Source: an uncultured Bacilli bacterium (GTDB lineage Bacteria; Bacillota_I; Bacilli_A; RF39; UBA660). Taken from it: DNA of 11,321 nucleotides. Position 1 is the first letter of the stretch, and each line of letters opens with the position of its first letter. Made by a program: the position numbers and the translations under genes. Positions 1 to 7,456 of this stretch are shown here, one piece after another. The stretch spans positions 1 through 11,321 of the forward strand of contig CAJUJA010000043.1 of assembly GCA_910586635.1 (NCBI GenBank). The letters run 5' to 3'. Below the pieces are notes generated by a model. It was not told the DNA's origin. It was given only the letters and a program-made list of their open reading frames with translations, and did not search any database.

Positions 1-1526
1 AAAACAAATTTACTTATGATTTGAAAAAGTCAATATTTTGTTTAAACCATAAAAATATTAAGGTAAAAAATACTACCTTTGATTTGATGATAGCAGCATA
101 CCTTTTAAATTATACAGTAAAAGATGATATTGCCTATCTTGCACGAAAATTTAAATATGACATCGAATTGTATGAGACAACCTATGGAAAAGATAACAAG
201 AAAATAGAAGTCGAAAAAGAAATTTCTGCTAAAAGGGCGATGGAAAAGGCAAAATTTATTTATGAAGTAAAGAATTATATGTTAGAAGAATTGGAAAAGG
301 AAGAGGAGCTTTCCCTATTTGAAGATATTGAAATGCCCTTAGCTTGTGTTTTAGCAGATATGGAACTAACAGGTGTTAATGTAGATGGAAGATATTTAGA
401 TGAAATCTCTATTCAACTAAAAAAGAATATGGATCAATTAACAGATGAAATTTATCAAGATGCTGGCTGTGAATTTAATATTATGTCACCGAAACAGTTA
501 AGTGAAATTTTGTTTGAAAAATTGGAGATTAAATATCCAAAAAGAGTAAAAAATAATAAGTATTCTACTAGTAAAGATATCTTAGATAAGATTATAGACT
601 CCCATCCTATTGTTTCAAAAATATTAAATTATCGAACGGTGTCTAAATTATATACTAATTATGCCATTGGTTTAAAAAATGAAATTAGGGAGGACGGAAG
701 AATCCATACAGTATTTACTCAAACATTAACTAGAACAGGAAGACTTTCTAGTATTTGCCCTAATTTACAAAATATTCCAGCAAGTGAGGAGTATTCTAGA
801 TTAATTAGAAGTGCTTTTATTCCAGATAAGGATTCAGTGATTTTATCTAGTGATTACTCTCAAGTAGAACTTAGAATATTTGCTTCTATGTCAAATGCTA
901 CGAATTTGATGGACGCCTTTAAACAGGAAATCGATATTCACACTAAAACGGCAAGTGATATTTATCATGTACAATTAGATAAAGTCACAAAAGAAATGAG
1001 AAAGACTGCAAAAGCTGTAAACTTTGGAATTTTATATGGAATTAGTAGTTTTGGTCTTTCAGAAGATCTGGGAATTGATATTAAGACAGCAAAACAATTT
1101 ATTAATAATTATTTAAATACATATCCAGGAATTACAGAGTATATGGAACAAGAAAAAAAACAGGCCTATGAGTTAGGATATGTAAAAACCCTAATGAATA
1201 GAAAAAGAGTAATAGAAGAATTAAAAAGTAAGAGTTACCTAATTAGAAGTGGTGGAGAAAGAATTGCACTAAATACTCCAATTCAAGGAACTGCCGCTGA
1301 TATTTTAAAGAAGGCAATGATAGAAATATATGATAAATTCAGTGAGTTAGGATTAAAAAGTAAAATGATTATACAAGTACATGATGAATTGGTATTTAAT
1401 GTAATAAATGAAGAATTAGAGACTGTTACAAAAATCGTGAGAGATATTATGGAAAATACTTATCAATTAAATGTTCCCTTAAAGGTAGAAATAGAACACG
1501 GCAAAAATTGGTATGAGGCTAAGTAG
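1..1526 (+). CDS. polA: DNA polymerase I, C-terminal part (5'-truncated by window edge)
   Basis: The gene fills gaps in lagging-strand synthesis and excision repair. The reading frame is open to the left edge (first full codon at base 3), and the peptide NKFTYDLKK before the TTG at 21 fits the polymerase I exonuclease-like domain. That TTG is therefore internal, and the 5' nuclease domain and true start lie outside the window. Numbering from the TTG, the polymerase motifs are intact: motif A DYSQVELR (Asp278), the O-helix RKTAKAVNFG (Lys331, with Phe at the dNTP-selecting position) and motif C VHDE (Asp455). It ends in KNWYEAK like the Geobacillus enzyme. The 3'-5' exonuclease site looks broken: the Asp of TYD is kept, but the stretch SAKRAMEKAKF lacks the Tyr and Asp of the third exonuclease motif, as in Bacillus enzymes without proofreading. 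The stop overlaps the mutM ribosome-binding site, so the two genes are probably co-transcribed. Confidence 0.97.
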   Translation, partial: NKFTYDLKKSIFCLNHKNIKVKNTTFDLMIAAYLLNYTVKDDIAYLARKFKYDIELYETTYGKDNKKIEVEKEISAKRAMEKAKFIYEVKNYMLEELEKEEELSLFEDIEMPLACVLADMELTGVNVDGRYLDEISIQLKKNMDQLTDEIYQDAGCEFNIMSPKQLSEILFEKLEIKYPKRVKNNKYSTSKDILDKIIDSHPIVSKILNYRTVSKLYTNYAIGLKNEIREDGRIHTVFTQTLTRTGRLSSICPNLQNIPASEEYSRLIRSAFIPDKDSVILSSDYSQVELRIFASMSNATNLMDAFKQEIDIHTKTASDIYHVQLDKVTKEMRKTAKAVNFGILYGISSFGLSEDLGIDIKTAKQFINNYLNTYPGITEYMEQEKKQAYELGYVKTLMNRKRVIEELKSKSYLIRSGGERIALNTPIQGTAADILKKAMIEIYDKFSELGLKSKMIIQVHDELVFNVINEELETVTKIVRDIMENTYQLNVPLKVEIEHGKNWYEAK

Positions 1527-1537
1527 GAAGTGATAAG

Positions 1538-2359
1538 ATGCCAGAAAAACCAGAAGTATTAACTGTAGTAGAGACGTTAAAAAATAAAATTATAGGGAAA
1601 AAGATAATAAAAGTAGAAGTTTTTTGGAATAATATAATTGAAAATCCCTCTGTAGAAACATTTAAAAAAGAAGTTCAAAATCAAATTATAGAGAAAATTG
1701 ATACTAGAGGAAAATGGATTATTATTCACTTAACCAAAAATATTTTGGCAATCCATTTGAGAATGGAAGGAAAATTCTTTTTTAGAAATCAGAACGATGA
1801 AATAAAAAAACATGAACATGTAATTTTTACTTTTGATGATTGTACTCAAATGAGATTTCATGATATTAGGAAATTTGGTAAAATGCATTTGTTATCTAAA
1901 GAAAATTATTTAAAAGAAAAACCTTTAAAAAATATGGGATATGAATATAATGATAGTAATTTAGATGAAAATTATTTATATTATAAATTACAAAAGAGGA
2001 AAATCCCAATTAAGACAACTTTACTCGATCAAAGCATTATCGCAGGAATTGGAAATATTTACGATGATGAAATATTATTTAGAAGTGGAATTTCTCCTTT
2101 AAGAAGATCCAATAAAATTACAAAAAAAGAGTGTAAAAGAATTATAGAAAATACTAATATAGTATTAGAAAAAGCCATAAAATTAGGAGGAACTACGATT
2201 AAAAGTTTTACATCTAGTGAGGGAGTTCACGGACTTTTCCAAAATGAATTATTGATTCATGGTAAGAAAAATGGGATTTGTCCAAAGTGTAATCATTCTG
2301 TTCAGAAAATAAAAATAAATGGCAGAGGAACTTATTATTGCAATAAATGTCAAAAGTAG
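1538..2359 (+). CDS. mutM: Formamidopyrimidine-DNA glycosylase (Fpg/MutM)
   Basis: A bifunctional base-excision-repair enzyme that removes 8-oxoguanine and formamidopyrimidines and then nicks the abasic site. The 273 residues match the family length. Visible family features are the N-terminal Pro2 nucleophile and Glu3, Lys59 in TRGKW, the intercalating loop region HLRMEGKF, HDIRKFG, the helix-two-turn-helix region GIGNIYDDE (from Gly170), and a C-terminal zinc finger with Cys248, Cys251, Cys268 and Cys271 (CX2CX16CX2C) containing the GRGTYYC strand. The start is fixed because Pro2 must follow the initiator Met; an AGGAAGTG ribosome-binding site lies just upstream and overlaps the polA stop. 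The usual MPELPE N-terminus reads MPEKPE, with Lys at position 4. Pairing with polA is a common Bacillota arrangement. No terminator separates it from pyk, but pyk has its own promoter. Confidence 0.97.
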   Translation: MPEKPEVLTVVETLKNKIIGKKIIKVEVFWNNIIENPSVETFKKEVQNQIIEKIDTRGKWIIIHLTKNILAIHLRMEGKFFFRNQNDEIKKHEHVIFTFDDCTQMRFHDIRKFGKMHLLSKENYLKEKPLKNMGYEYNDSNLDENYLYYKLQKRKIPIKTTLLDQSIIAGIGNIYDDEILFRSGISPLRRSNKITKKECKRIIENTNIVLEKAIKLGGTTIKSFTSSEGVHGLFQNELLIHGKKNGICPKCNHSVQKIKINGRGTYYCNKCQK

Positions 2360-2368
2360 TAAGAACAA

Positions 2369-2397
2369 TTGATTTTTATGAATAATTATGCTAATAT
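2369..2397 (+). promoter_or_regulatory. Extended -10 promoter of pyk
   Basis: TTGATT (2369-2374), a 17-nt spacer, then TAATAT (2392-2397) preceded by TGC, giving an extended -10 reading TATGCTAATAT. It lies in the 74-nt mutM-pyk gap, about 36 nt before the pyk start. The layout fits a housekeeping sigma factor promoter and lets pyk be expressed separately from polA-mutM. Confidence 0.75.
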
Positions 2398-2433
2398 GTA
2401 GAAGTTGATATTAAAAGGAGAGATGAGAAGTAT

Positions 2434-3846
2434 ATGAAAAAAACAAAAATAGTTTGTAGTATTGGTCCATCTAGTAATGATGTGGATGTAATGGAGCAAA
2501 TGGTGCTAGCAGGAATGAACGTTGCTAGAATTAATTTTACTCATGCTACTTTAGAGGAGAGAAAAAAGGCTACGGATTCTGTGCGTGAAGTTAGAAAAAG
2601 AACAGGACAATCTGTTGCCATCCTATGGGATACTAAGGGTCCTGAATTCCGTAATGGAGTATTTGAAAATGATAGCGTGGAATTAATTCCAGGTCAGACT
2701 ATTCGCATTGTAAAGGAAAATGTGGTCGGCAATAAGGAAAGATTTAGTGTAAATCATCCTGAAGCTCTTGATTCTTTACGTGTTGGGGATATTATTTTGC
2801 TTGAAAATGCTAAAATGAAATTAGAAGTGATTAGTAAGGAAACAGATGGTGTTACTTGTAAGATTATTTTTGGTGGGACATTAGGAAACCGAAAAAGTAT
2901 GAGTGTTCCGGGAATTAAATTAAATATTCCTTATGTTAGTGATTTAGATAGGGAAGATATTAAGTATGCTTGTGAACATGGAGGAGAATTTCTAGCAATT
3001 TCTTTTGTCTCTAGTAAAGAAGATGTTCTAGAGGTAAAGGAAATTATTAAACAACATCACCGTGAAGACTTAAAAATAATTTGTAAAATTGAGAGTCAAC
3101 TTGGAATTGATAATTTAAGAGAAATTTTAGAAGTCTCAGATGGAGTAATGATTGGTCGTGGAGATTTAGGTGCTGAAATACCAAGCGAAGAAGTACCTCA
3201 TGCTCAAAAGAATATGATAAAAATTTGCCGCGAAATGGGTAAAGTTGTTATTACAGCGACTGAAATGCTTGAAACTATGATGGAAAATAGTCGTCCTAAA
3301 AGAGCAGAAACATCAGATATTGCGAATGCCGTATTGGATGGTACAGATGCTGTTATGTTAAGTGGGGAAACTACTATTGGAAAACATCCAATAGAAACGG
3401 TAAAAGCAATGGCAGATATTTGCGAGGTCGCAGAAAAATATGCTGAGTTTGATTATACATCAAATATCAAATTTGTTGAAGATATTCCAACTTCAATTGC
3501 CGAAAATGTAGTGGCGAGTGCAAATCGTTTAAATGCTAAATTAATTTGTGCAGCAACTATTAGTGGTACAACAGCAAGAATTATTAGTAACTTAAAACCA
3601 AAGGCACCAATTTTAGCACTGTGTCCAGATGAAAAAACGGGACGTAGATTAGCCCTTAATTGGGGAGTTTATCCAATTGATTTAAGAGTATGTAATTCTA
3701 CTGATGAGGTATTGGAACTAAGTGTAGAGAAAGCAAAAGAATTTATTACACTAAACCAGGGTGATAAAGTAGTGGTAACAGGAGGTTTTCCTAATACTGA
3801 TGAAAATAGAACAACAAATTTAATGAAAATAGAGATTATAGACTAA
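2434..3846 (+). CDS. pyk: Pyruvate kinase
   Basis: Catalyses the last step of glycolysis: phosphoenolpyruvate + ADP to pyruvate + ATP, in the cytosol. The 470 residues equal the E. coli PykF type and lack the C-terminal PEP-utilising extension of the B. subtilis enzyme. The TIM-barrel A domain shows ARINFTHA (Arg32, Asn34), WDTKGPEFR (Asp66, Thr67, Glu71), the catalytic CKIESQ with Lys218 and Glu220, GRGDLG with Asp244, and TATEMLETM with Thr276. The B domain lies between roughly residues 70 and 168, and the C domain follows residue ~340. Glu71 sits where the K+-dependent enzymes have Glu (Glu117 of the rabbit enzyme), so K+ dependence is inferred. NFSHG and TATQML of most relatives read NFTHA and TATEML here. 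The ribosome-binding site AAGGAG lies 13 nt before the ATG, a little far. Own promoter upstream and terminator downstream suggest a single-gene transcript. Confidence 0.98.
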   Translation: MKKTKIVCSIGPSSNDVDVMEQMVLAGMNVARINFTHATLEERKKATDSVREVRKRTGQSVAILWDTKGPEFRNGVFENDSVELIPGQTIRIVKENVVGNKERFSVNHPEALDSLRVGDIILLENAKMKLEVISKETDGVTCKIIFGGTLGNRKSMSVPGIKLNIPYVSDLDREDIKYACEHGGEFLAISFVSSKEDVLEVKEIIKQHHREDLKIICKIESQLGIDNLREILEVSDGVMIGRGDLGAEIPSEEVPHAQKNMIKICREMGKVVITATEMLETMMENSRPKRAETSDIANAVLDGTDAVMLSGETTIGKHPIETVKAMADICEVAEKYAEFDYTSNIKFVEDIPTSIAENVVASANRLNAKLICAATISGTTARIISNLKPKAPILALCPDEKTGRRLALNWGVYPIDLRVCNSTDEVLELSVEKAKEFITLNQGDKVVVTGGFPNTDENRTTNLMKIEIID

Positions 3847-3869
3847 AAATAGGGATTTCCTATTTTTTT
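3845..3869 (+). terminator. Intrinsic terminator of pyk
   Basis: A perfect 9-bp stem AAAAATAGG / CCTATTTTT with loop GATTT, followed by further T residues. It begins within the pyk stop codon. The A-rich left arm pairing with the T run could also work on the opposite strand. Confidence 0.8.
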
Positions 3870-3876
3870 AATAATG

Positions 3877-3918
3877 TTGAAAAACGTAAGGTTATATGCT
3901 AGAATAATTCTATAGAAT
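3877..3918 (+). promoter_or_regulatory. Promoter of the prepilin gene with a 12-bp palindrome at the start site
   Basis: TTGAAA (3877-3882), a 17-nt spacer, then TAGAAT (3900-3905) preceded by TGC, so the -10 reads TATGCTAGAAT, almost the same as the pyk promoter. Immediately downstream ATTCTATAGAAT (3907-3918) is a perfect palindrome that would cover the expected transcription start near 3912. The promoter call is solid; an operator role for the palindrome is inference, as AT-rich palindromes also arise by chance. Confidence 0.7.
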
Positions 3919-3937
3919 AGAAACAGGAGAGTATAGT

Positions 3938-5941
3938 ATGGAAAAGAAAAAAGGATTTACGATGATAGAGTTATTAGCAGTAGTAGTAATATTAGGAATC
4001 ATAGGGACGATAGGAGTAGTAGGAGTAACAAAAATCATCAAGTCATCCCATGAAAGACATAATCTAGCTCAAGCAAAATTATTTGTATCAGGAGCTCAAA
4101 TGTATTTTACAGATAATAAAAGTAAACTGCCGACCAAAACGTTCACAAGTAAGGAGGTATCCTTAAGGGAACTTCAGGATAAAAACTATATAGAAAAAAT
4201 AGTGGATTATAAAAAGGATGAGTATAATGCTGAGAAAAGTTATGCGTATGTAACAAAAATGGGAACAGGGAGATATGCTTATGATGGAGAGTTATTAACA
4301 CAAGATGGTGAAAGAACCAAATATAAACCACAGCAGAATGATAATGGAACAGTAATTTTTTATATAGGAAATCAAAACTTTACAAATCGAACCGCCTATA
4401 CAAATGCAAAGAAAGAAAAAGAAGTAAGCATAAAAATTAAAGATCCAGATACGATAGCAGGATATATTATTACACTATATAAGGGCGGAAAGGAATTAAG
4501 AGAATTAGAGTATAAAGAAGTAGGAAACGAAACACAAGTAGAAACAAAAATAAAAATTAGTCCCAAAGAATATCCGGATGGACAATATAAGATACAAGCC
4601 AAAGTGATTGATATATATAATAATCAAAAAACAGCAAAATCAGGAACATTAGTAGTAGATACAATAGCACCCCTATGTGAAACTAAAGTCAAAGGAACGA
4701 GTGGAAAAAACGATTGGTATATAAGCGATATAGAAACCAAGGCAGAGTGTAAGGATATGGATGAAAAGGGAAATGAGAAAAATGCAAGTGGATGTGTAAA
4801 AACGGTATACTTAACAACAACAGGGGCAACAGAAAATGTAGAGAATAAGGAAGTAGAAAGTTGGACAGTAAAAAAAGATGGAGTCTCTAAGCTGACATAT
4901 AAAGTATCTGATCAAGCTGGAAATGAGACAGTATGTGAAACTACCGAGGTGAAAAAGGATACAGAAAAGCCGACCTGCACATCTTCTGCCACAGGGCCAG
5001 ATGCATCGGATCTTAATGGATATACGGAATGGACCAATCATAATAGAGATATTACAGGCTTTTGTACCGACCACATTAGTGGGTGTGTAGTAGAGAATGT
5101 CAAAAAAACAATTAGTGACAGCACTGAGAAAACTTCTCCAGGAAAGGTAACAGATCAGGCAGGAAATGAAACAGATTGTAGTGATATTAATGTATATGTA
5201 GATAAAGGAAATCCAGTTTGGAAAAAGGACTGTGCAAATAATCCAAATTGTAATGGAAATGGAATAACTAGTATACATAATGGGAAATGGTTTAATAAAA
5301 GACACTATGAAGCAAGTGGAAATAAAGGATATAGAATGGGACAATATTATGATCCATCAATTTCAGGAATAAAAGAGATCAAAAGATATAGGCTAAATGC
5401 GGAAGGAAATTGGGAATATAAGGATAGTGCCGTATATCCTGGACCAGGGGTAAATACAACCTTTACAAATAATTATCGGCAAACAAATTATTACTATGAA
5501 GATCAAAATAATAATATAGGATATCAAATAGTAAATAGAGCAAACTCTACATCTGAAATTTCATCGGTATCTGTTATGATTGATAAAGTAGCCCCTACAC
5601 TTTATGGATTTTATATAGGGGATAACGGAAGTCATGGAATTTGGTGTAATGACTCTTTGTCAGGGGTTACTCGTTTAGTAAAATATAGTCTAACACCAGG
5701 ATGGGTAACAGGAATAGAGATAGATGATGGTACAGGAGAGATGGTTAATCACATGGAAGAACGATGGGCCGCTACAGGTGTTAAAAACCCTATATTTGCA
5801 TGTAAGGATGCAGCTGGAAATAGTTCTACAGCCTCTTATCCTGCTAAATGTACTTCATGTTCAGATGGCTCTGGAAAAGATCCAAATTGGAAAAACTGCC
5901 ATAAACATGAATTAGGTATAAATTGTTCATCCGGACATTAA
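3938..5941 (+). CDS. Large type IV prepilin-like protein with Cys-patterned Ig-like repeats
   Basis: A 667-residue surface protein of unknown specific role, probably displayed on or anchored with a type IV pilus-like or pseudopilus structure. The N-terminus MEKKKGFTMIELLAVVVILG is a textbook class III signal: prepilin peptidase would cut after Gly6, Phe7 would be methylated, Glu11 is the conserved +5 Glu, and a hydrophobic helix spans about residues 7-30. A pilin-like head follows to ~135, then Ig-like domains whose boundaries carry D-x3-P at 241-245, 341-345, 422-426 and 549-553. The phrase DQAGNET recurs at 325 and 406. All 16 Cys lie after residue 246. Two adjacent repeats each carry four (247, 271, 286, 333 and 347, 376, 383, 414), which suggests disulfides. 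The tail (638-667) is rich in Cys and His. There is no LPXTG motif. No pilus assembly ATPase or peptidase is in the window. Its start has AGGAGAG 8 nt upstream. It is far longer than ordinary pilins, and an adhesin or minor tip pilin is a reasonable guess. Confidence 0.87.
   Translation: MEKKKGFTMIELLAVVVILGIIGTIGVVGVTKIIKSSHERHNLAQAKLFVSGAQMYFTDNKSKLPTKTFTSKEVSLRELQDKNYIEKIVDYKKDEYNAEKSYAYVTKMGTGRYAYDGELLTQDGERTKYKPQQNDNGTVIFYIGNQNFTNRTAYTNAKKEKEVSIKIKDPDTIAGYIITLYKGGKELRELEYKEVGNETQVETKIKISPKEYPDGQYKIQAKVIDIYNNQKTAKSGTLVVDTIAPLCETKVKGTSGKNDWYISDIETKAECKDMDEKGNEKNASGCVKTVYLTTTGATENVENKEVESWTVKKDGVSKLTYKVSDQAGNETVCETTEVKKDTEKPTCTSSATGPDASDLNGYTEWTNHNRDITGFCTDHISGCVVENVKKTISDSTEKTSPGKVTDQAGNETDCSDINVYVDKGNPVWKKDCANNPNCNGNGITSIHNGKWFNKRHYEASGNKGYRMGQYYDPSISGIKEIKRYRLNAEGNWEYKDSAVYPGPGVNTTFTNNYRQTNYYYEDQNNNIGYQIVNRANSTSEISSVSVMIDKVAPTLYGFYIGDNGSHGIWCNDSLSGVTRLVKYSLTPGWVTGIEIDDGTGEMVNHMEERWAATGVKNPIFACKDAAGNSSTASYPAKCTSCSDGSGKDPNWKNCHKHELGINCSSGH
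4652..5215 (+). repeat. Two tandem Cys-containing Ig-like repeats within the prepilin
   Basis: Residues 239-426 form two related units of about 100 and 81 residues. Each begins with D-x3-P-x-C, has a middle pair of Cys including an SGCV motif, and ends with DQAGNET-x-C. Similarity is at protein level; the DNA has diverged between copies, so this is an old duplication rather than a recent one. The domains before (136-238) and after (426-640) look Ig-like but lack the four-Cys pattern. Confidence 0.7.
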
Positions 5942-6140
5942 TTATACAAAAACAGTTGAATATTAGTGCCCAACAACTCCTTACTAAATAAAAAGATGAA
6001 TCAAGAGGTTTTAAGACCTACTTAATACATTCGTTGTTATATCAATGAATATATTGAGTCTGTAAATTAAAAATCTTTCCATGATAGAATAAAAGAAATA
6101 GGGAGATTCTTATATATTGGAGCATTTAAATCTAGAAAGA

Positions 6141-6173
6141 GAATTGGGATGTCATTTCCCAATTTTATTTTTT
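6141..6173 (+). terminator. Intrinsic terminator upstream of tmcAL
   Basis: An 8-bp perfect stem AATTGGGA / TCCCAATT with a 7-nt loop, followed by a T-rich run (TTATTTTTT). It would end either the long prepilin transcript or a short independent RNA starting near 6097. Confidence 0.75.
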
Positions 6174-6280
6174 AGAAAACTATGGACTTTTAATAGTTAG
6201 CCTTTCTTTTATCCATTTTGGGTATACTCCTTATCGCATCACCAAATTTGTCGATAAAGGATTTTCTTTCCCTAAAAAAT

Positions 6281-6313
6281 ATGTTAAAATGATAACTACT
6301 AATAAGAGGTGAT
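6281..6313 (+). promoter_or_regulatory. Probable tmcAL promoter and ribosome-binding site
   Basis: An extended -10, ATGTTAAAAT (6281-6290: TG-T-TAAAAT), lies 26 nt before the start codon; the -35 is weak (TTTTCT, 6262-6267, 17-nt spacing). The ribosome-binding site AAGAGGTGAT (6304-6313) is strong and fixes the ATG at 6317. Confidence 0.55.
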
Positions 6314-6316
6314 AAA

Positions 6317-7456
6317 ATGGCAATTGGTATTATAGCAGAATACAATCCATTTCATAACGGACATATGTATCATTTAAATCAAATTAAAGAAGAATATCCG
6401 GAAGAAGAAATTGTTTTAGTATTAAGTGGTAATTATACTCAACGCGGAGAACCATCTATTATTGATAAATGGAAAAAATCTGAAATTGCGTTAAAAGCGG
6501 GAATTGATTTGGTAGTAGAACTCCCTTTTGTATTTTCAACCCAATCTGCAGATTTCTTTAGTTATGGTGCTCTTTCTATTTTAGAATTTCTAAAAGTAGA
6601 CAAATTTGTCTTTGGTAGTGAAACTAATAGTATTGATCATTTAACAACCATTGCTAGGTGCCAAATTGAAAATACAGAATTCAACCAATTAGTAAAAATA
6701 TATTCTAAATTAGGGGAGAATTATCCTACTGCTTTATCAAAAGCAGTATATGATTTAACTGGAAAAAAAGTGAACACGCCAAATGATTTATTAGGTGTAA
6801 GTTATATTAAAACAATTGTAGAAAATAACTTTTCAATTCAGCCTATTTGTATTAAAAGGACAAGCAACTATCATGGTCAAACTACAACTAAAATTTGTAG
6901 TGCCACCGCCGTTCGAGAGGCATTAAAAAATAACGAAAATATTATAGAGTCGGTTCCCAAATTTGTAATTCCATATTTAAATAACCTTCATTTCAAAGAT
7001 GATTATTTTGACTTATTAAAATATAAAATTATTACAGACGAGAATTTAAGTCGGTATCAAACCGTCGATGAGGGAATTGATCGAAAATTAAAAAAAATAA
7101 TTCATGCGTGCTTTTCCTATGAAGAATTGATAGATAAAATAAAAACAAAACGGTATACTTATAATAAGATTTCTAGAATGCTTTTACATATCCTAGTTGG
7201 CTTTACCAAAGAAGAGGCAAAAGACATGAAACAAATAGAATATATTCGAATTTTAGGATTTAATTTGCATGGAAGACAGTATTTAAATCACATTAAAAAG
7301 GAGATCAAAATCCCACTTCTTGCTAAATTTAAAAAGAAATATTCTAAAATGCTAGATTTGGAATTTAGGACCACCAATATATATAGTTTAGGAAAGCAAC
7401 AAAATCTATCACAATATGAATATAAAAATCATTTAAGAAAGAAGGAAAAAATATGA
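6317..7456 (+). CDS. tmcAL: tRNA(Met) cytidine acetate ligase (TmcAL, formerly YlbM)
   Basis: Uses acetate and ATP to make N4-acetylcytidine at the wobble base of elongator tRNA-Met, which keeps AUG decoding accurate; cytosolic. The 379 residues match the family. The nucleotidyltransferase domain opens with GIIAEYNPFHNGH, giving HNGH (His13-His16), then SGNYTQRGEP (37-46), a DLVVELPF strand, TPNDLLGVSYIK, and a second nucleotide-binding motif SATAVR (195-200). The C-terminal half has the family's KTKRYTYNKISRMLLHIL stretch (about residues 275-292). In B. subtilis the homologue sits beside ylbN (yceD) and rpmF, and both follow here, separated by gmk. The stop overlaps the gmk start as ATGA, so translation of the two is probably coupled. 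Confidence 0.95.
   Translation: MAIGIIAEYNPFHNGHMYHLNQIKEEYPEEEIVLVLSGNYTQRGEPSIIDKWKKSEIALKAGIDLVVELPFVFSTQSADFFSYGALSILEFLKVDKFVFGSETNSIDHLTTIARCQIENTEFNQLVKIYSKLGENYPTALSKAVYDLTGKKVNTPNDLLGVSYIKTIVENNFSIQPICIKRTSNYHGQTTTKICSATAVREALKNNENIIESVPKFVIPYLNNLHFKDDYFDLLKYKIITDENLSRYQTVDEGIDRKLKKIIHACFSYEELIDKIKTKRYTYNKISRMLLHILVGFTKEEAKDMKQIEYIRILGFNLHGRQYLNHIKKEIKIPLLAKFKKKYSKMLDLEFRTTNIYSLGKQQNLSQYEYKNHLRKKEKI

Larger units (their letters stand above)
5942..6316. other. Intergenic region between the prepilin and tmcAL
   Basis: About 375 nt with stops in all frames and no supportable gene. It holds an intrinsic terminator (6141-6173), an extended -10-like TGATAGAAT (6082-6090), an imperfect inverted repeat CCTTATCG / CGATAAAGG (6229-6260) and the tmcAL promoter. 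No terminator sits directly behind the prepilin gene, so its transcript may run about 230 nt to the 6141 terminator. Confidence 0.6.

Noticed and set aside
4811..5344. 177-codon open frame on the minus strand, rich in Cys and Ile
   Set aside because: It lies wholly opposite the prepilin repeats, its composition is what the complement of Cys/Thr/Asn-rich coding would give, and no ribosome-binding site is visible.
5724..5915. 63-codon + strand frame inside the prepilin gene
   Set aside because: Out-of-frame overlap with a well-supported gene and no independent initiation signals.
6117..6200. TTG-started 27-residue peptide after an AGGGAG site
   Set aside because: It runs through the intrinsic terminator stem and T tract, so the transcript would end before its stop.
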